Shown piece after piece: positions 36,413-44,430 of a stretch of DNA of 64,000 nucleotides. A program made the translations under genes and the position numbers. Each line of letters begins with the position of its first letter. The first letter of the stretch is position 1. Under the pieces are notes generated by a model. It was not told the DNA's origin, searched no databases, and saw nothing but the letters and a program-made list of their open reading frames with translations. Source of the stretch: Collimonas sp. OK307 (GTDB taxonomy: Bacteria > Pseudomonadota > Gammaproteobacteria > Burkholderiales > Burkholderiaceae_D); the NCBI RefSeq assembly GCF_900113705.1, contig NZ_FOQI01000014.1, forward strand, positions 62,001-126,000, given 5' to 3'.

Positions 36413-37278
36413 AACTCACGGACCCGGTTGCTGGACGCTGCATTCTTTTGTTGCATGATTTCCTGCCAGGTTACCAGGCGCAGTTCACCGCTGGCTTCTT
36501 CCACCAGCGCCGACAAGCTTTCCACCCAGTCGCCATCGTTACAATATTTAATGCCGTCGATGTCGCGAATTTCAGGTTTATGGATATGGCCGCAAATGAC
36601 GCCGTCCAAACCTTTCTTTTTTGCTTCCGCCGCCAATGCATCTTCAAACGAAGAAATATAATTCACTGCGTTTTTTACCTTCAATTTCAAGTATTGCGAT
36701 AGCGACCAGTACGGCAAGCCTGCACGTGCGCGCCAGCCGTTGAACCATTGGTTGAATTTCAGGATCACGGTATACAAGCCGTCGCCCACATATGCCAGCC
36801 ATTTGGCACAGGCGATCACGCCATCGAAACGATCGCCGTGCAGCACCAGCATGCGTTTGCCTTGCGCGGTGGTATGCACCAATTCATCGCGAATCCGGAT
36901 ACCGCCAAAGTCCAGATCGATGAATTGGCGCACAGCCTCATCGTGATTGCCGGGAACGAAAATCACCTCGGTTCCCTTGCGCGCTTTTTTCAGCACCGTT
37001 TGCACTACGTTGTTGTGCACCTGATCCCAATACCAGCGACGCTTCAATTGCCAGCCATCGATGATATCGCCGACCAGGTATAAGGTATCGGATTCGGTCG
37101 CGCGCAAAAACTCCAGCAGGCGAGCAGCCTGGCAGCCTGTGGTTCCCAGGTGAACGTCGGAAATCCAGATGGTGCGAAAGCGGATCGGGTCGCGCTTCGA
37201 ACCGGATCCGTTGCCGGGAGCGGCGTCGTCCAGCGAACGAAACAGCGCCGCATCCAGGAACTGCTCGCCCGGCTTCAT
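36394..37278 (-). CDS. Metallophosphoesterase, PlcP/LpxH-like
   Basis: A 294-residue calcineurin-like phosphoesterase with all metal motifs: DVH at 41-43 (ISDVHLGT), GDIIDGW near 70, GNHDE near 110, LHGDRFDG and GHIHKPE. Proteins of this group are often labelled UDP-2,3-diacylglucosamine hydrolase. However, the conserved KRRWYWDQVHNNVVQTVLKKARKG type and linkage to a GT4 gene match PlcP, the phospholipase C-like enzyme of phosphate-starved bacteria. The start overlaps the stop of the acyltransferase gene (ATGA). A true LpxH role cannot be excluded, but LpxH is usually shorter (about 240 residues) and not in this context. Confidence 0.8.
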   Translation of the reverse strand: MKPGEQFLDAALFRSLDDAAPGNGSGSKRDPIRFRTIWISDVHLGTTGCQAARLLEFLRATESDTLYLVGDIIDGWQLKRRWYWDQVHNNVVQTVLKKARKGTEVIFVPGNHDEAVRQFIDLDFGGIRIRDELVHTTAQGKRMLVLHGDRFDGVIACAKWLAYVGDGLYTVILKFNQWFNGWRARAGLPYWSLSQYLKLKVKNAVNYISSFEDALAAEAKKKGLDGVICGHIHKPEIRDIDGIKYCNDGDWVESLSALVEEASGELRLVTWQEIMQQKNAASSNRVRELCELPS

Positions 37279-38042
37279 GCCGCCCTCGTTTCTTTAAGAT
37301 AGTGGCGAGCGTAACGCTGGTCCAGCTTGGATAGAGGCAGCAGCAGGAAGAAATCGGCCGAATGGAAATCGGGATCCCAGGCCGGGTCGCCGCAGACCCA
37401 GGCACCGCTGCGTAGATATCCTTTTAACAGCGGCGGCATCTGCGCCACGTGCCCGGCTTCACGCTCATAGACCGGAAACGGCACGTGCGGCGTAACCCGG
37501 TACTCGGCCGGCGAAAAATTATCTTGATCAAGGCCGTGATACAAAGCCGCCGCGTTATGGCCGCCATCGGCCAGGCTGACGCTGGCGCAGCCCATCAGGT
37601 AATCGCATCGCTCGCGCCGCATGAACGCCGCCAAGCCCGCCCACAGCAGCATGATGACGCTACCGCTACGGTAAGCGGGATCGATGCAGGCACGTCCCGC
37701 TTCGGCGATCCTGTCGCGCAGATTGTCGAGCCGGCCGAGATCGAATTCCTGTTCCGAATAATAACGTCCCATGCGCCGTGCAGCATGCGGGCTCATGACG
37801 CGATAAGTGCCAACCACGCGCAAGGTATTGGTATCGCGGACGATCAGGTGATCGCAATATGAATCGAATTCGTCGCTATCCAGGCCTTCTGCGTTAGCCA
37901 GCGTAGACAAGCCCATCGCCTCGATAAAAACCTTATACCGCAGGCGTTGCACTTCGCGCACTTCTTCCGGCGTACTGGCAAGACTAACCGTCAACTTGGA
38001 AACACTCGGACTTGCTTCGCCAGGATTCGTTAGTAGTTGCAT
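37275..38042 (-). CDS. OlsB-like N-acyltransferase (GNAT, Acetyltransf_5)
   Basis: A 255-residue protein of the OlsB/hemolysin-type acyltransferase family. Segments EEVREVQRLRYKVFIEAMG, DSYCDHLIVRD...VGTYRVMSPHAA, EAGRACIDPAYRSGSVIMLLWAGLAAFM and MGCASVSLADGG are the family pattern. OlsB transfers a 3-hydroxyacyl group from ACP to ornithine, giving lyso-ornithine lipid. No olsA (O-acyltransferase) is present in the window. SD AAAGGACGA-ATG. It is the first gene of the operon, and its upstream region contains CTGTCAT-type half-sites. Confidence 0.82.
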   Translation of the reverse strand: MQLLTNPGEASPSVSKLTVSLASTPEEVREVQRLRYKVFIEAMGLSTLANAEGLDSDEFDSYCDHLIVRDTNTLRVVGTYRVMSPHAARRMGRYYSEQEFDLGRLDNLRDRIAEAGRACIDPAYRSGSVIMLLWAGLAAFMRRERCDYLMGCASVSLADGGHNAAALYHGLDQDNFSPAEYRVTPHVPFPVYEREAGHVAQMPPLLKGYLRSGAWVCGDPAWDPDFHSADFFLLLPLSKLDQRYARHYLKETRAA

Positions 38043-38066
38043 TCATCGTCCTTTCTGATTGTGACG

Positions 38067-38128
38067 ATGACAAGCCTAACCACAGATTACTTCAAGAAAA
38101 TGACAGGTTTATTTCGGCTCCATGACAT
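38067..38128 (-). promoter_or_regulatory. Pho-box-like phased half-sites upstream of the lipid operon
   Basis: On the minus strand ATGTCAT (38122-38128), CTGTCAT (38100-38106) and TTGTCAT (38067-38073) start 22 and 33 bp apart, both multiples of the 11-bp PhoB repeat. The positions between are degenerate (for example CCGAAAT at 38111-38117). They lie 25-86 bp upstream of the acyltransferase start. A canonical adjacent pair of CTGTCAT repeats is not present. Confidence 0.45.
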
Positions 38129-38190
38129 AGCAACAGTATCAAAAATGCAATTTCCATCATGTCATTTTTGATATTTTCATATAACTTGCC

Positions 38191-38253
38191 AACAAAAAAA
38201 CGGGGCACGGATTTGCACGACGACTCAACCTGTCGTCGTGCAAATCCGTGCCC
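38191..38253 (-). terminator. Exceptionally long perfect hairpin after the histone-like gene
   Basis: The arms 38203-38224 and 38232-38253 are perfect 22-bp reverse complements around a 7-nt loop. On the minus strand the hairpin is followed by a T7 run (38194-38200), 43 bp after the stop at 38296. This fits a strong rho-independent terminator, though a dispersed palindrome is possible. Confidence 0.8.
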
Positions 38254-38295
38254 GCGAACCCCTTTTACCAAGCCGCCGAACGCAGCGGATCTGTC

Positions 38296-38814
38296 TTATT
38301 TTTCTTTCTTCGGACGACCTGCCTTCACCGGCGGCAAGCTGGCCACGGCCAGTTTCAGGCTTGCCAGATCCAGTTCGCGGATCAAGGCGACGCCAACGCG
38401 CAACAGTTCGCTCTTCTTCACTTCCAGGCCGGCTTTCAAGAAAGTCTTTTTGACGTCGCCTAGGACTTGGTACTCGTCGGCAGGCATGGTGAAGCTATCG
38501 CGTACAAGTTTGGCTTTTTTTACCTTGGCCTTAACGTCCGGCAAAGATTTGATGACAGGCAGCGCCGGTTTAGCTGCGAGCGGCTTGGTGACGAGCAAAG
38601 GTTTTGACTGTGGTTTCGCTGCTGGCTTCACGGCAGGTTTTGCGACAGCCTTTGCGGCCGGCTTAATCGCCGACGCGGCCTTCGGACCTGGTTTGGCGGC
38701 AGAACGCGCTGCCGGCTTGGCCTTGGCAACGGTCTTGATCGCGGCAACCGGCTTCTTGACTGCGCGCTTTACTGCTGGTGCAGCACCTGTTTTTACATTT
38801 CTACTGGTAACCAT
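38296..38814 (-). CDS. Lysine/alanine-rich histone H1-like DNA-binding protein
   Basis: A 172-residue protein in two parts. Residues about 1-100 are Lys/Ala/Pro-rich repeats (KPAAK, KPVAA), as in bacterial histone H1-like proteins and AlgP. Residues about 102-165 form a compact domain (LVRDSFTMPADEYQVLGDVKKTFLKAGLEVKKSELLRVGVALI) resembling ribbon-helix-helix domains of Burkholderiales nucleoid proteins. The tail GRPKKEK is AT-hook-like. It probably binds DNA and may compact the nucleoid; targets are unknown. It is monocistronic. Confidence 0.75.
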   Translation of the reverse strand: MVTSRNVKTGAAPAVKRAVKKPVAAIKTVAKAKPAARSAAKPGPKAASAIKPAAKAVAKPAVKPAAKPQSKPLLVTKPLAAKPALPVIKSLPDVKAKVKKAKLVRDSFTMPADEYQVLGDVKKTFLKAGLEVKKSELLRVGVALIRELDLASLKLAVASLPPVKAGRPKKEK

Positions 38815-38973
38815 TCAACCCTCCATATTTAAATCGTATAAATAATATATACAATTATTTGACCATCGGCAAGAACAGCTTCACAAACCGAACAAAAGCG
38901 GAACAAATTCATCAAGCCGTCACAATTTACAACCAGAATCGCGACACCTCCAACGCCATATTTCGACTCCCCA

Positions 38974-40098
38974 ATGAACTTAAACTTGAAACGCTTTTTG
39001 TGCAAGTATCTGATCGCCCTCGGGCTGTGCCTGCCGTTGCTGGCAAATGCGGCTGGCGACGCCATCGTGATCGGCCAGGCCATCGATTTGTCCGGACCGG
39101 ATGCGGATCTGGGGCGCGATTATGTCGCTGGCATCAAGACTTATTTTGACGTTCTCAATGCAAAAGGCGGGCTCAACGGCCGCCACATCCAGTATCTGGT
39201 GCGCGACGATCGCGGCCAGGCCGACCTGGCGGTGAAGGCTGTGACCGAACTGATCACCCAGGCGCATGTCGCTTATCTGTTTGGAGGCGTCGGCGACGAT
39301 GTTACCAAGGCGGTGCTGGATTCGGCAGAATTCAAGCGTAGCGGTTTGACGTTATATGCGCCGCTGGCCGGCGCCGATTATCAGAAAGATGCCAAAGTCT
39401 TGTTCTGGCGCCCTAGCTACCAGCAGGAAATCCGTCATATATTTTCCCATTTCGACAAGCTGGGCGTCAAAAACGTGGGGGTCGTAGTTCAAGAATCAGC
39501 CGCCACGACAGACGCCTATCGGCGCCTCACAGATCAGATGCGGGAAAGCGGCATCAGGCTTAGCGGCACCGTCCACCTGGGCAACGATCTCGCAAAAATG
39601 CGCAGTGAGACAGCGCAACTGGCCGCTGCCAAGCCGGGTTTTGTGATCATGATCGCGGACACGGTGAACGCCGGCGTATTCCTTAAGGAATTTCGCAAAC
39701 TTGCGCCACAAACCTTTGTCGCCGGTTCATCACTCACCAACCTGACCACGTTGCGCCAGCTGGCAGGCGGCAAAGCGGTGGAATGGACGGTATTTTCGCA
39801 AGTCGTCCCCAACCCCAACATCGGCAGTTCTTCGATACAACTTGAACATTTGAACATGATGCGGAAGTACCGCGACGAGCCGGTGTCGGCATTGACGCTT
39901 GAAGGTTTCACCGCAGCCAAGTCATGGACACGGCTGCTGCCAGCAGGCAAAAGAGTCGCCGGCCAGGCGGAATACATGATCCCCGGCGGCGGTTTTGATA
40001 TCGGCGGCTACGTCGTGGGCGAAACCGCCAACAGCAACCACCTCTCCAGCTATGTCGATATGGCGCTGTTCAACAAGGCTAGCGGGCTGACTTACTGA
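38974..40098 (+). CDS. Orphan ABC-type solute-binding protein (Peripla_BP_6)
   Basis: A 374-residue exported binding protein. The signal peptide ends LPLLANAAGD. The mature part begins IVIGQAIDLSGPDADLGRDYVAGIKTYF and has NAKGGLNGRHIQYLVRDDRGQADLAVKAV, the Liv/Urt-type fold. No permease or ATPase gene is nearby, so it may serve a transporter elsewhere or act as a sensor partner. It ends with a palindrome shared with the mdh downstream region. Confidence 0.82.
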   Translation: MNLNLKRFLCKYLIALGLCLPLLANAAGDAIVIGQAIDLSGPDADLGRDYVAGIKTYFDVLNAKGGLNGRHIQYLVRDDRGQADLAVKAVTELITQAHVAYLFGGVGDDVTKAVLDSAEFKRSGLTLYAPLAGADYQKDAKVLFWRPSYQQEIRHIFSHFDKLGVKNVGVVVQESAATTDAYRRLTDQMRESGIRLSGTVHLGNDLAKMRSETAQLAAAKPGFVIMIADTVNAGVFLKEFRKLAPQTFVAGSSLTNLTTLRQLAGGKAVEWTVFSQVVPNPNIGSSSIQLEHLNMMRKYRDEPVSALTLEGFTAAKSWTRLLPAGKRVAGQAEYMIPGGGFDIGGYVVGETANSNHLSSYVDMALFNKASGLTY

Positions 40099-40108
40099 GA
40101 GTGTTTGC

Positions 40109-40140
40109 GTAGGGTGGGCACGCTTTTGTGCCCACCCTAC
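40109..40140. repeat. GTAGGGTGG-type palindrome, copy 1
   Basis: GTAGGGTGGGCAC-(6 nt)-GTGCCCACCCTAC is a perfect 13-bp inverted repeat 10 bp after the binding-protein gene and 21 bp from the convergent ppx end. It has no T-run. A diverged copy lies at 61718-61756. Confidence 0.8.
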
Positions 40141-40161
40141 GGATAACAGTGACAGCCTGCC

Positions 40162-41616
40162 TCAGGTCCGGCGAATGGCGAAATCGACGCCAATCTCGCG
40201 CCACCAGTCTTGCTCCTTGGTCATCCAGTAACTCGCTGTCGGATGATCTTCAATCCAGTCGCGCTTGATATCGAGCTCGATCTTGCTCTTCATCTTCAAG
40301 CGCAATTCATCCAGATCGACCTCGATCCGCGAATGCAGGAACATCACTGCCAGGCGCAAAGCCAGCACCGCTTTGGAAAAATCGGGGTCTAGCAGCGCAT
40401 CGCTGATCTTCCGCAGATTTCCCTTCTGACCGAGTATCAACATGCTCATTGCACGCTGTTCGCGGGTGGTAAAACCGGACAGGTCGGCATTTTCGATCAG
40501 GTAGGCGGCATGCTTGTGATAGCCGCTTTGCGACACCACCAGCCCGACTTCATGCAGCAAGGCGCTCCAGTGCAAATACTGGCTGAGGCCATCGCTGGTC
40601 GGCTTGAGCATTTCAAACAGGGAGGTCGCCGTTTCGGCAACCCGGCTTGCGCGCAATTGATCTACGTGAAAACGCTGTGAGAAATCGTGCACCGACTGAT
40701 CGCGCCGGTCCAGGCGCGTGCCGCGCAGCTGCAGATCCCACATCACGCCCATGCGCAGGCCGGCCTCGATCGGCTGGATCACTTCAATGCCCAATTCCTG
40801 CATCAGGCCGATCAATACCGCCAGACCGCCAACCATGACCGCAGCACGCTCCGGCTTCATGCCGAGCAAATCGATACGGCTGACGTGGCCGAACTCGACG
40901 AAACGCGCCCGCAGGGCTTCTAGGCTGGTGTATGACAGGCGGTGATCGCCCAGGCCATTTTTTTCGATAGTCTCGGAAATCGCCCGGATGGTGCCGGAAG
41001 AGCCGTAGGCGTGGCTCCAGTTTTGCGGACGGTACGGTGGCGCCGCGTCTTCGAAATGGCTGCGCGCGGAAAGCACCGCGGCATCGTAGGCTTCTGCGGT
41101 GATCTGGCCGTCAGCGAAAAAAGCCAGGCTTTGATTGACTGTGCCGATGCCGAACGACTCGACCCGCTCGATCTGTTGACCGCGCCCCAGGATCAGTTCG
41201 GTGGAACCGCCGCCGATGTCCAGCACCAGCCGTTTTTCATTTGGCAGGCGCAGCATACTGGCGACGCCCATGTAAATCAGCCGCCCCTCTTCTTCGCCCG
41301 AAATGATTTCGATCGGGTAGCCGATGACCTGTTCGGCGATCGGCAGGAATTCTGCCGCGTTCTTGGCGACCCGCATCGTGTTGGTGGCCACGACCCGCAC
41401 GGCTTCCAATTGATAGTCGGCCAGGATATTGCGGAAGCGCGACAGGGAGTCCAGAGCAACCTGCATCGCCTGTTCGGTCAGGTAGCCTTTGCTATCCAGG
41501 CCGGCAGCCAGTCGGATCGGGTCGCGCGCACTCTTGATGACGCGAATCGCATCACCATTGTATTTGCCTATGTGCAAACGGAAACTGTTGGACCCCAAAT
41601 CCACTGCTGCAAACAT
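40162..41616 (-). CDS. ppx: Exopolyphosphatase Ppx/GppA
   Basis: A 484-residue Ppx-GppA phosphatase of the actin-like ATPase fold. It starts MFAAVDLGSNSFRLHIGKYNG (phosphate 1 motif). LVLDIGGGSTELILGRG is phosphate 2, and a C-terminal HD-like helical domain follows (LHEVGLVVSQSGYHKHAAYLIENADLSGF). It degrades polyphosphate or pppGpp. No ppk lies beside it in this window. The 236 bp upstream (41617-41852) hold no gene, only a short palindrome CGAACGTTCG at 41638-41647. Confidence 0.94.
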   Translation of the reverse strand: MFAAVDLGSNSFRLHIGKYNGDAIRVIKSARDPIRLAAGLDSKGYLTEQAMQVALDSLSRFRNILADYQLEAVRVVATNTMRVAKNAAEFLPIAEQVIGYPIEIISGEEEGRLIYMGVASMLRLPNEKRLVLDIGGGSTELILGRGQQIERVESFGIGTVNQSLAFFADGQITAEAYDAAVLSARSHFEDAAPPYRPQNWSHAYGSSGTIRAISETIEKNGLGDHRLSYTSLEALRARFVEFGHVSRIDLLGMKPERAAVMVGGLAVLIGLMQELGIEVIQPIEAGLRMGVMWDLQLRGTRLDRRDQSVHDFSQRFHVDQLRASRVAETATSLFEMLKPTSDGLSQYLHWSALLHEVGLVVSQSGYHKHAAYLIENADLSGFTTREQRAMSMLILGQKGNLRKISDALLDPDFSKAVLALRLAVMFLHSRIEVDLDELRLKMKSKIELDIKRDWIEDHPTASYWMTKEQDWWREIGVDFAIRRT

Positions 41617-41852
41617 TGCTTACCTTTATTATTCAAACGAACGTTCGACAAAAACCGGCGTCAGCCACCTGAAAACGCAAGCTGTGACAATAGACGCAGA
41701 GTATTACAAGTTGATGACAACTTAAGAAGAGGTGACCTTGGGCAGCTTAGCCGATCGTATTCGAGCGCGCCAGCATCAATGTACCGCACCGCCCTGCCCG
41801 GTACAAGAGTGATAGCGCTATCTCGTTCTTGTTCGATCCCGATTAATCGCAA

Positions 41853-43949
41853 TCAATCGGGCTCAATTGCATCGCCACGCCAGAACGCCTTTACCGCATC
41901 CAGCTCCCGGGTCCGCTTGAACGGCGGCAAACTCTGCCAGATGCGCCGGCCGTAGCCTTTGGAAATCAGGCGTGGATCGCAAATCATCAAGACGCCACGA
42001 TCGGCTTCATCGCGAATCAGTCGGCCCGCGCCCTGCTTCAGGTTAATGATAGCCGCCGGCAGCTGGTGATGCATGAAGCCGTTCATGCCCTTGGATTCCA
42101 GCGCTTCTATACGCGCCGCCAGGACCGGATCGTCCGGCGGTGAAAATGGCAGCTTGTCGATAATCACCAGGGACAATGCTTCGCCGCGGACGTCGACACC
42201 TTCCCAGAAACTCTGGCTGCCGATCAGCACGGCGTTGCCGGCAGCGCGGAAACGGTCCAGCAACTCGGTACGCCCTGCCTCGCCTTGCACCATCAGAGGG
42301 AAATCCAGATGACGTGCTTCGAATTCGGCGCGTAATCGTTCGGCGGCGCGATTGACCGCGCGTATAGTCGTGCACAGCAGGAAAGCACGGCCGCCCGAGG
42401 CTTCAATCACCGGCAACGCAGCGTCGACGACGGCGTCGGTATAGTCAGGCGAATTCGGCTGCGGCAGGTTCTGCGGCACGTATAGCAGGCCTTGCTCGCC
42501 ATAATCGAAAGGACTAGGCCAGGATTGGGCCGGCTCGTCCCACAAGCCCATTTGCGAGGCGTAATGCTGGAAATCGTTCTTCACCGCCAGCGTGGCGGAG
42601 GTGAAAATCCAGGAGCGGGCGACACCTTCACGCTGTTTATTAAAAATCGGAGCGATCGACAGCGGTGTCTGGTGCAATTGCAGGGAAGACGAAAAGGCTT
42701 CTACCCACAACACACTGCCTTCTTCGCCTTCAGCGTCGGCCGCCTTGGCTTTCTTTGCGCTCTTGCCAGTGTTGCTGCCTGGCGCGCTGTTCCAGCTATC
42801 CAGCTGATGGCCCAGCTCCACTGCGCGGGTCCGGCACTGCTCAATGGTTTCCGCCCGTTCCGCCTGCTTTTCGAGGACGGCAATCATGCTGTGCAATTGC
42901 GCGCGCATGGTTTCCAGCGCCGGGAAGAATGCGCTCGATGCTGCAATCTGGTTCACCGCCAGCCGCCCCCCTTCCTGCGGAAAGGTCAACCGTAAATCGC
43001 GCGCTGCTTTTTCTACCGGCACCACCACTTGCCCCCAGTCGGCGCCATCGCGGGCATGCGACAAGCCTTCTGCCAGCACGTCACGGCACAACTCCAGGAT
43101 CTGCGAAGTGGAAACAGTGTTACCAAAAAATAAAGTAGCAACTTCAGGCAACTGATGCGCTTCATCGAAAATGATGGTGTTCGCTGACGGCAGCAGCTCC
43201 GCGACGCCGGTGTCTTTCAACGCCACATCGGCAAAGAACAGGTGATGATTGACCACCACCACATCAGCCTGCTGGGCCTCCTTGCGCGCCTTCATCACGA
43301 AACAGTCCTGGTAATACTGGCACTCAGCGCCCATGCAGGTATCGCGGGTCGAGGTCACCAGATTCCAGATCAACGCGGTTTCCGGCACCTTCGATAACTC
43401 AGCCTTGTCGCCGGATGAAGTGGTTTTCATGAAACGGGAAATTTCACGCAGATAGCCGACATCCTCACGCGAGGTCATGCGGCCATTCTGCAGCGTCCGT
43501 TCCAGATGAAAATGGCAGACGTAATTGGCGCGCCCTTTCAGCAACGCGACCGAGACCGGCGCGCTGAGCGCCCTGCGCACGGTAGGAATGTCGCGCAAGA
43601 ACAACTGGTCTTGCAAATTCTTGGTGCCGGTCGAGACGATCACCTTGCCGCCCCACAGCAAGGCCGGCACCAGGTAGGCGAAAGTCTTGCCGGTGCCGGT
43701 GCCAGCCTCCGCAATCAAGGTTCTTTGCTGGGCGATGGCGTCGGCGATGGCTTTCGCCATTTCGGTTTGCGCCTGACGCGGCCGAAAGCCACCGACCGCC
43801 TGTCCAAGCGGGCCGGAACTGGCGAACAGGCGATCGATATCGGCATCGTGGGCGCCGGGGGCTGCCGTTGCAATCGCAGCTGGAGTTGCAACTGCAGTGG
43901 TAGCGGACAACGCGCCTTCGGCAACAGGTGGGGATGTATCTTCGGTCAA
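41853..43949 (-). CDS. ATP-dependent helicase, DinG/YoaA family
   Basis: A 698-residue superfamily 2 helicase. Walker A AGTGTGKTFAY near 80, DEAH box IIFDEAHQLPEV, and motif VI region QGAGRLIRDEADRG. Four cysteines (YVCHF, DTCMGAECQYYQDCF) are the XPD-type 4Fe-4S ligands, so this is a YoaA/DinG iron-sulfur helicase that unwinds forked or R-loop DNA. An Ala/Thr-rich extension of about 35 residues precedes the core. Confidence 0.93.
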   Translation of the reverse strand: MTEDTSPPVAEGALSATTAVATPAAIATAAPGAHDADIDRLFASSGPLGQAVGGFRPRQAQTEMAKAIADAIAQQRTLIAEAGTGTGKTFAYLVPALLWGGKVIVSTGTKNLQDQLFLRDIPTVRRALSAPVSVALLKGRANYVCHFHLERTLQNGRMTSREDVGYLREISRFMKTTSSGDKAELSKVPETALIWNLVTSTRDTCMGAECQYYQDCFVMKARKEAQQADVVVVNHHLFFADVALKDTGVAELLPSANTIIFDEAHQLPEVATLFFGNTVSTSQILELCRDVLAEGLSHARDGADWGQVVVPVEKAARDLRLTFPQEGGRLAVNQIAASSAFFPALETMRAQLHSMIAVLEKQAERAETIEQCRTRAVELGHQLDSWNSAPGSNTGKSAKKAKAADAEGEEGSVLWVEAFSSSLQLHQTPLSIAPIFNKQREGVARSWIFTSATLAVKNDFQHYASQMGLWDEPAQSWPSPFDYGEQGLLYVPQNLPQPNSPDYTDAVVDAALPVIEASGGRAFLLCTTIRAVNRAAERLRAEFEARHLDFPLMVQGEAGRTELLDRFRAAGNAVLIGSQSFWEGVDVRGEALSLVIIDKLPFSPPDDPVLAARIEALESKGMNGFMHHQLPAAIINLKQGAGRLIRDEADRGVLMICDPRLISKGYGRRIWQSLPPFKRTRELDAVKAFWRGDAIEPD

Positions 43950-44006
43950 GGTAACGTACTTAAAGCAGAGGCTGGGTAGCTATCCTACCAGCCTTGGGGT
44001 GAGCTA

Positions 44007-44213
44007 TCAGGCAGGGATGTCGGGAATTAATTGCATTCTTAACAGCGTGATCTGGTCCTTGAGTTGCAATTTCCGCTTTTTCAGGCGGCGCAACTGCAAT
44101 TCTTCATGCAAAACCTGATTCGTCATAGTATGAATAGCCGCATCCAGATCGCGATGTTCGACTTCAAGTTCTATAATGCGGCGCAGGATTTCTTCTCGAT
44201 CAATCATGGTCAT
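44007..44213 (-). CDS. YdcH/DUF465 family small coiled-coil protein
   Basis: A 68-residue highly charged helical protein (IDREEILRRIIELEVEHRDLDAAI... ELQLRRLKKRKLQLKDQITLLRMQ), the DUF465/YdcH pattern. Two similar start regions (GTGATTGATATG and ATGATTGATC) are arranged almost as a direct repeat, so GTG 44228 or ATG 44213 or 44207 could be used. The function is unknown. It lies 57 bp upstream of the helicase gene in the same direction. Confidence 0.75.
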   Translation of the reverse strand: MTMIDREEILRRIIELEVEHRDLDAAIHTMTNQVLHEELQLRRLKKRKLQLKDQITLLRMQLIPDIPA

Positions 44214-44430
44214 ATCAATCACGGTCACATTCTAGTCTGGCAATAGGGAATGTTAACATCTGGAAACACTTTTAAGATTTTTCCTGCGTATAATATTTCC
44301 CATCGACTTCTTACTGTACTACTGTATGCGAGTGGCTGTGAGTTGCGATGAATGTCAACCTCACGCCCTATCGAGGCCCGGCAAGCGCGGAATTACCCAG
44401 AACAGGATGCAGTTTAATCTACCCAGACGA

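Noticed and set aside
41638-41647. Palindrome CGAACGTTCG upstream of ppx
   Set aside because: Only 10 bp, with no neighbouring regulator gene and no second copy seen; likely chance.
41661-41852. 63-residue minus-strand frame between ppx and the helicase gene
   Set aside because: No SD or recognisable feature; treated as intergenic.
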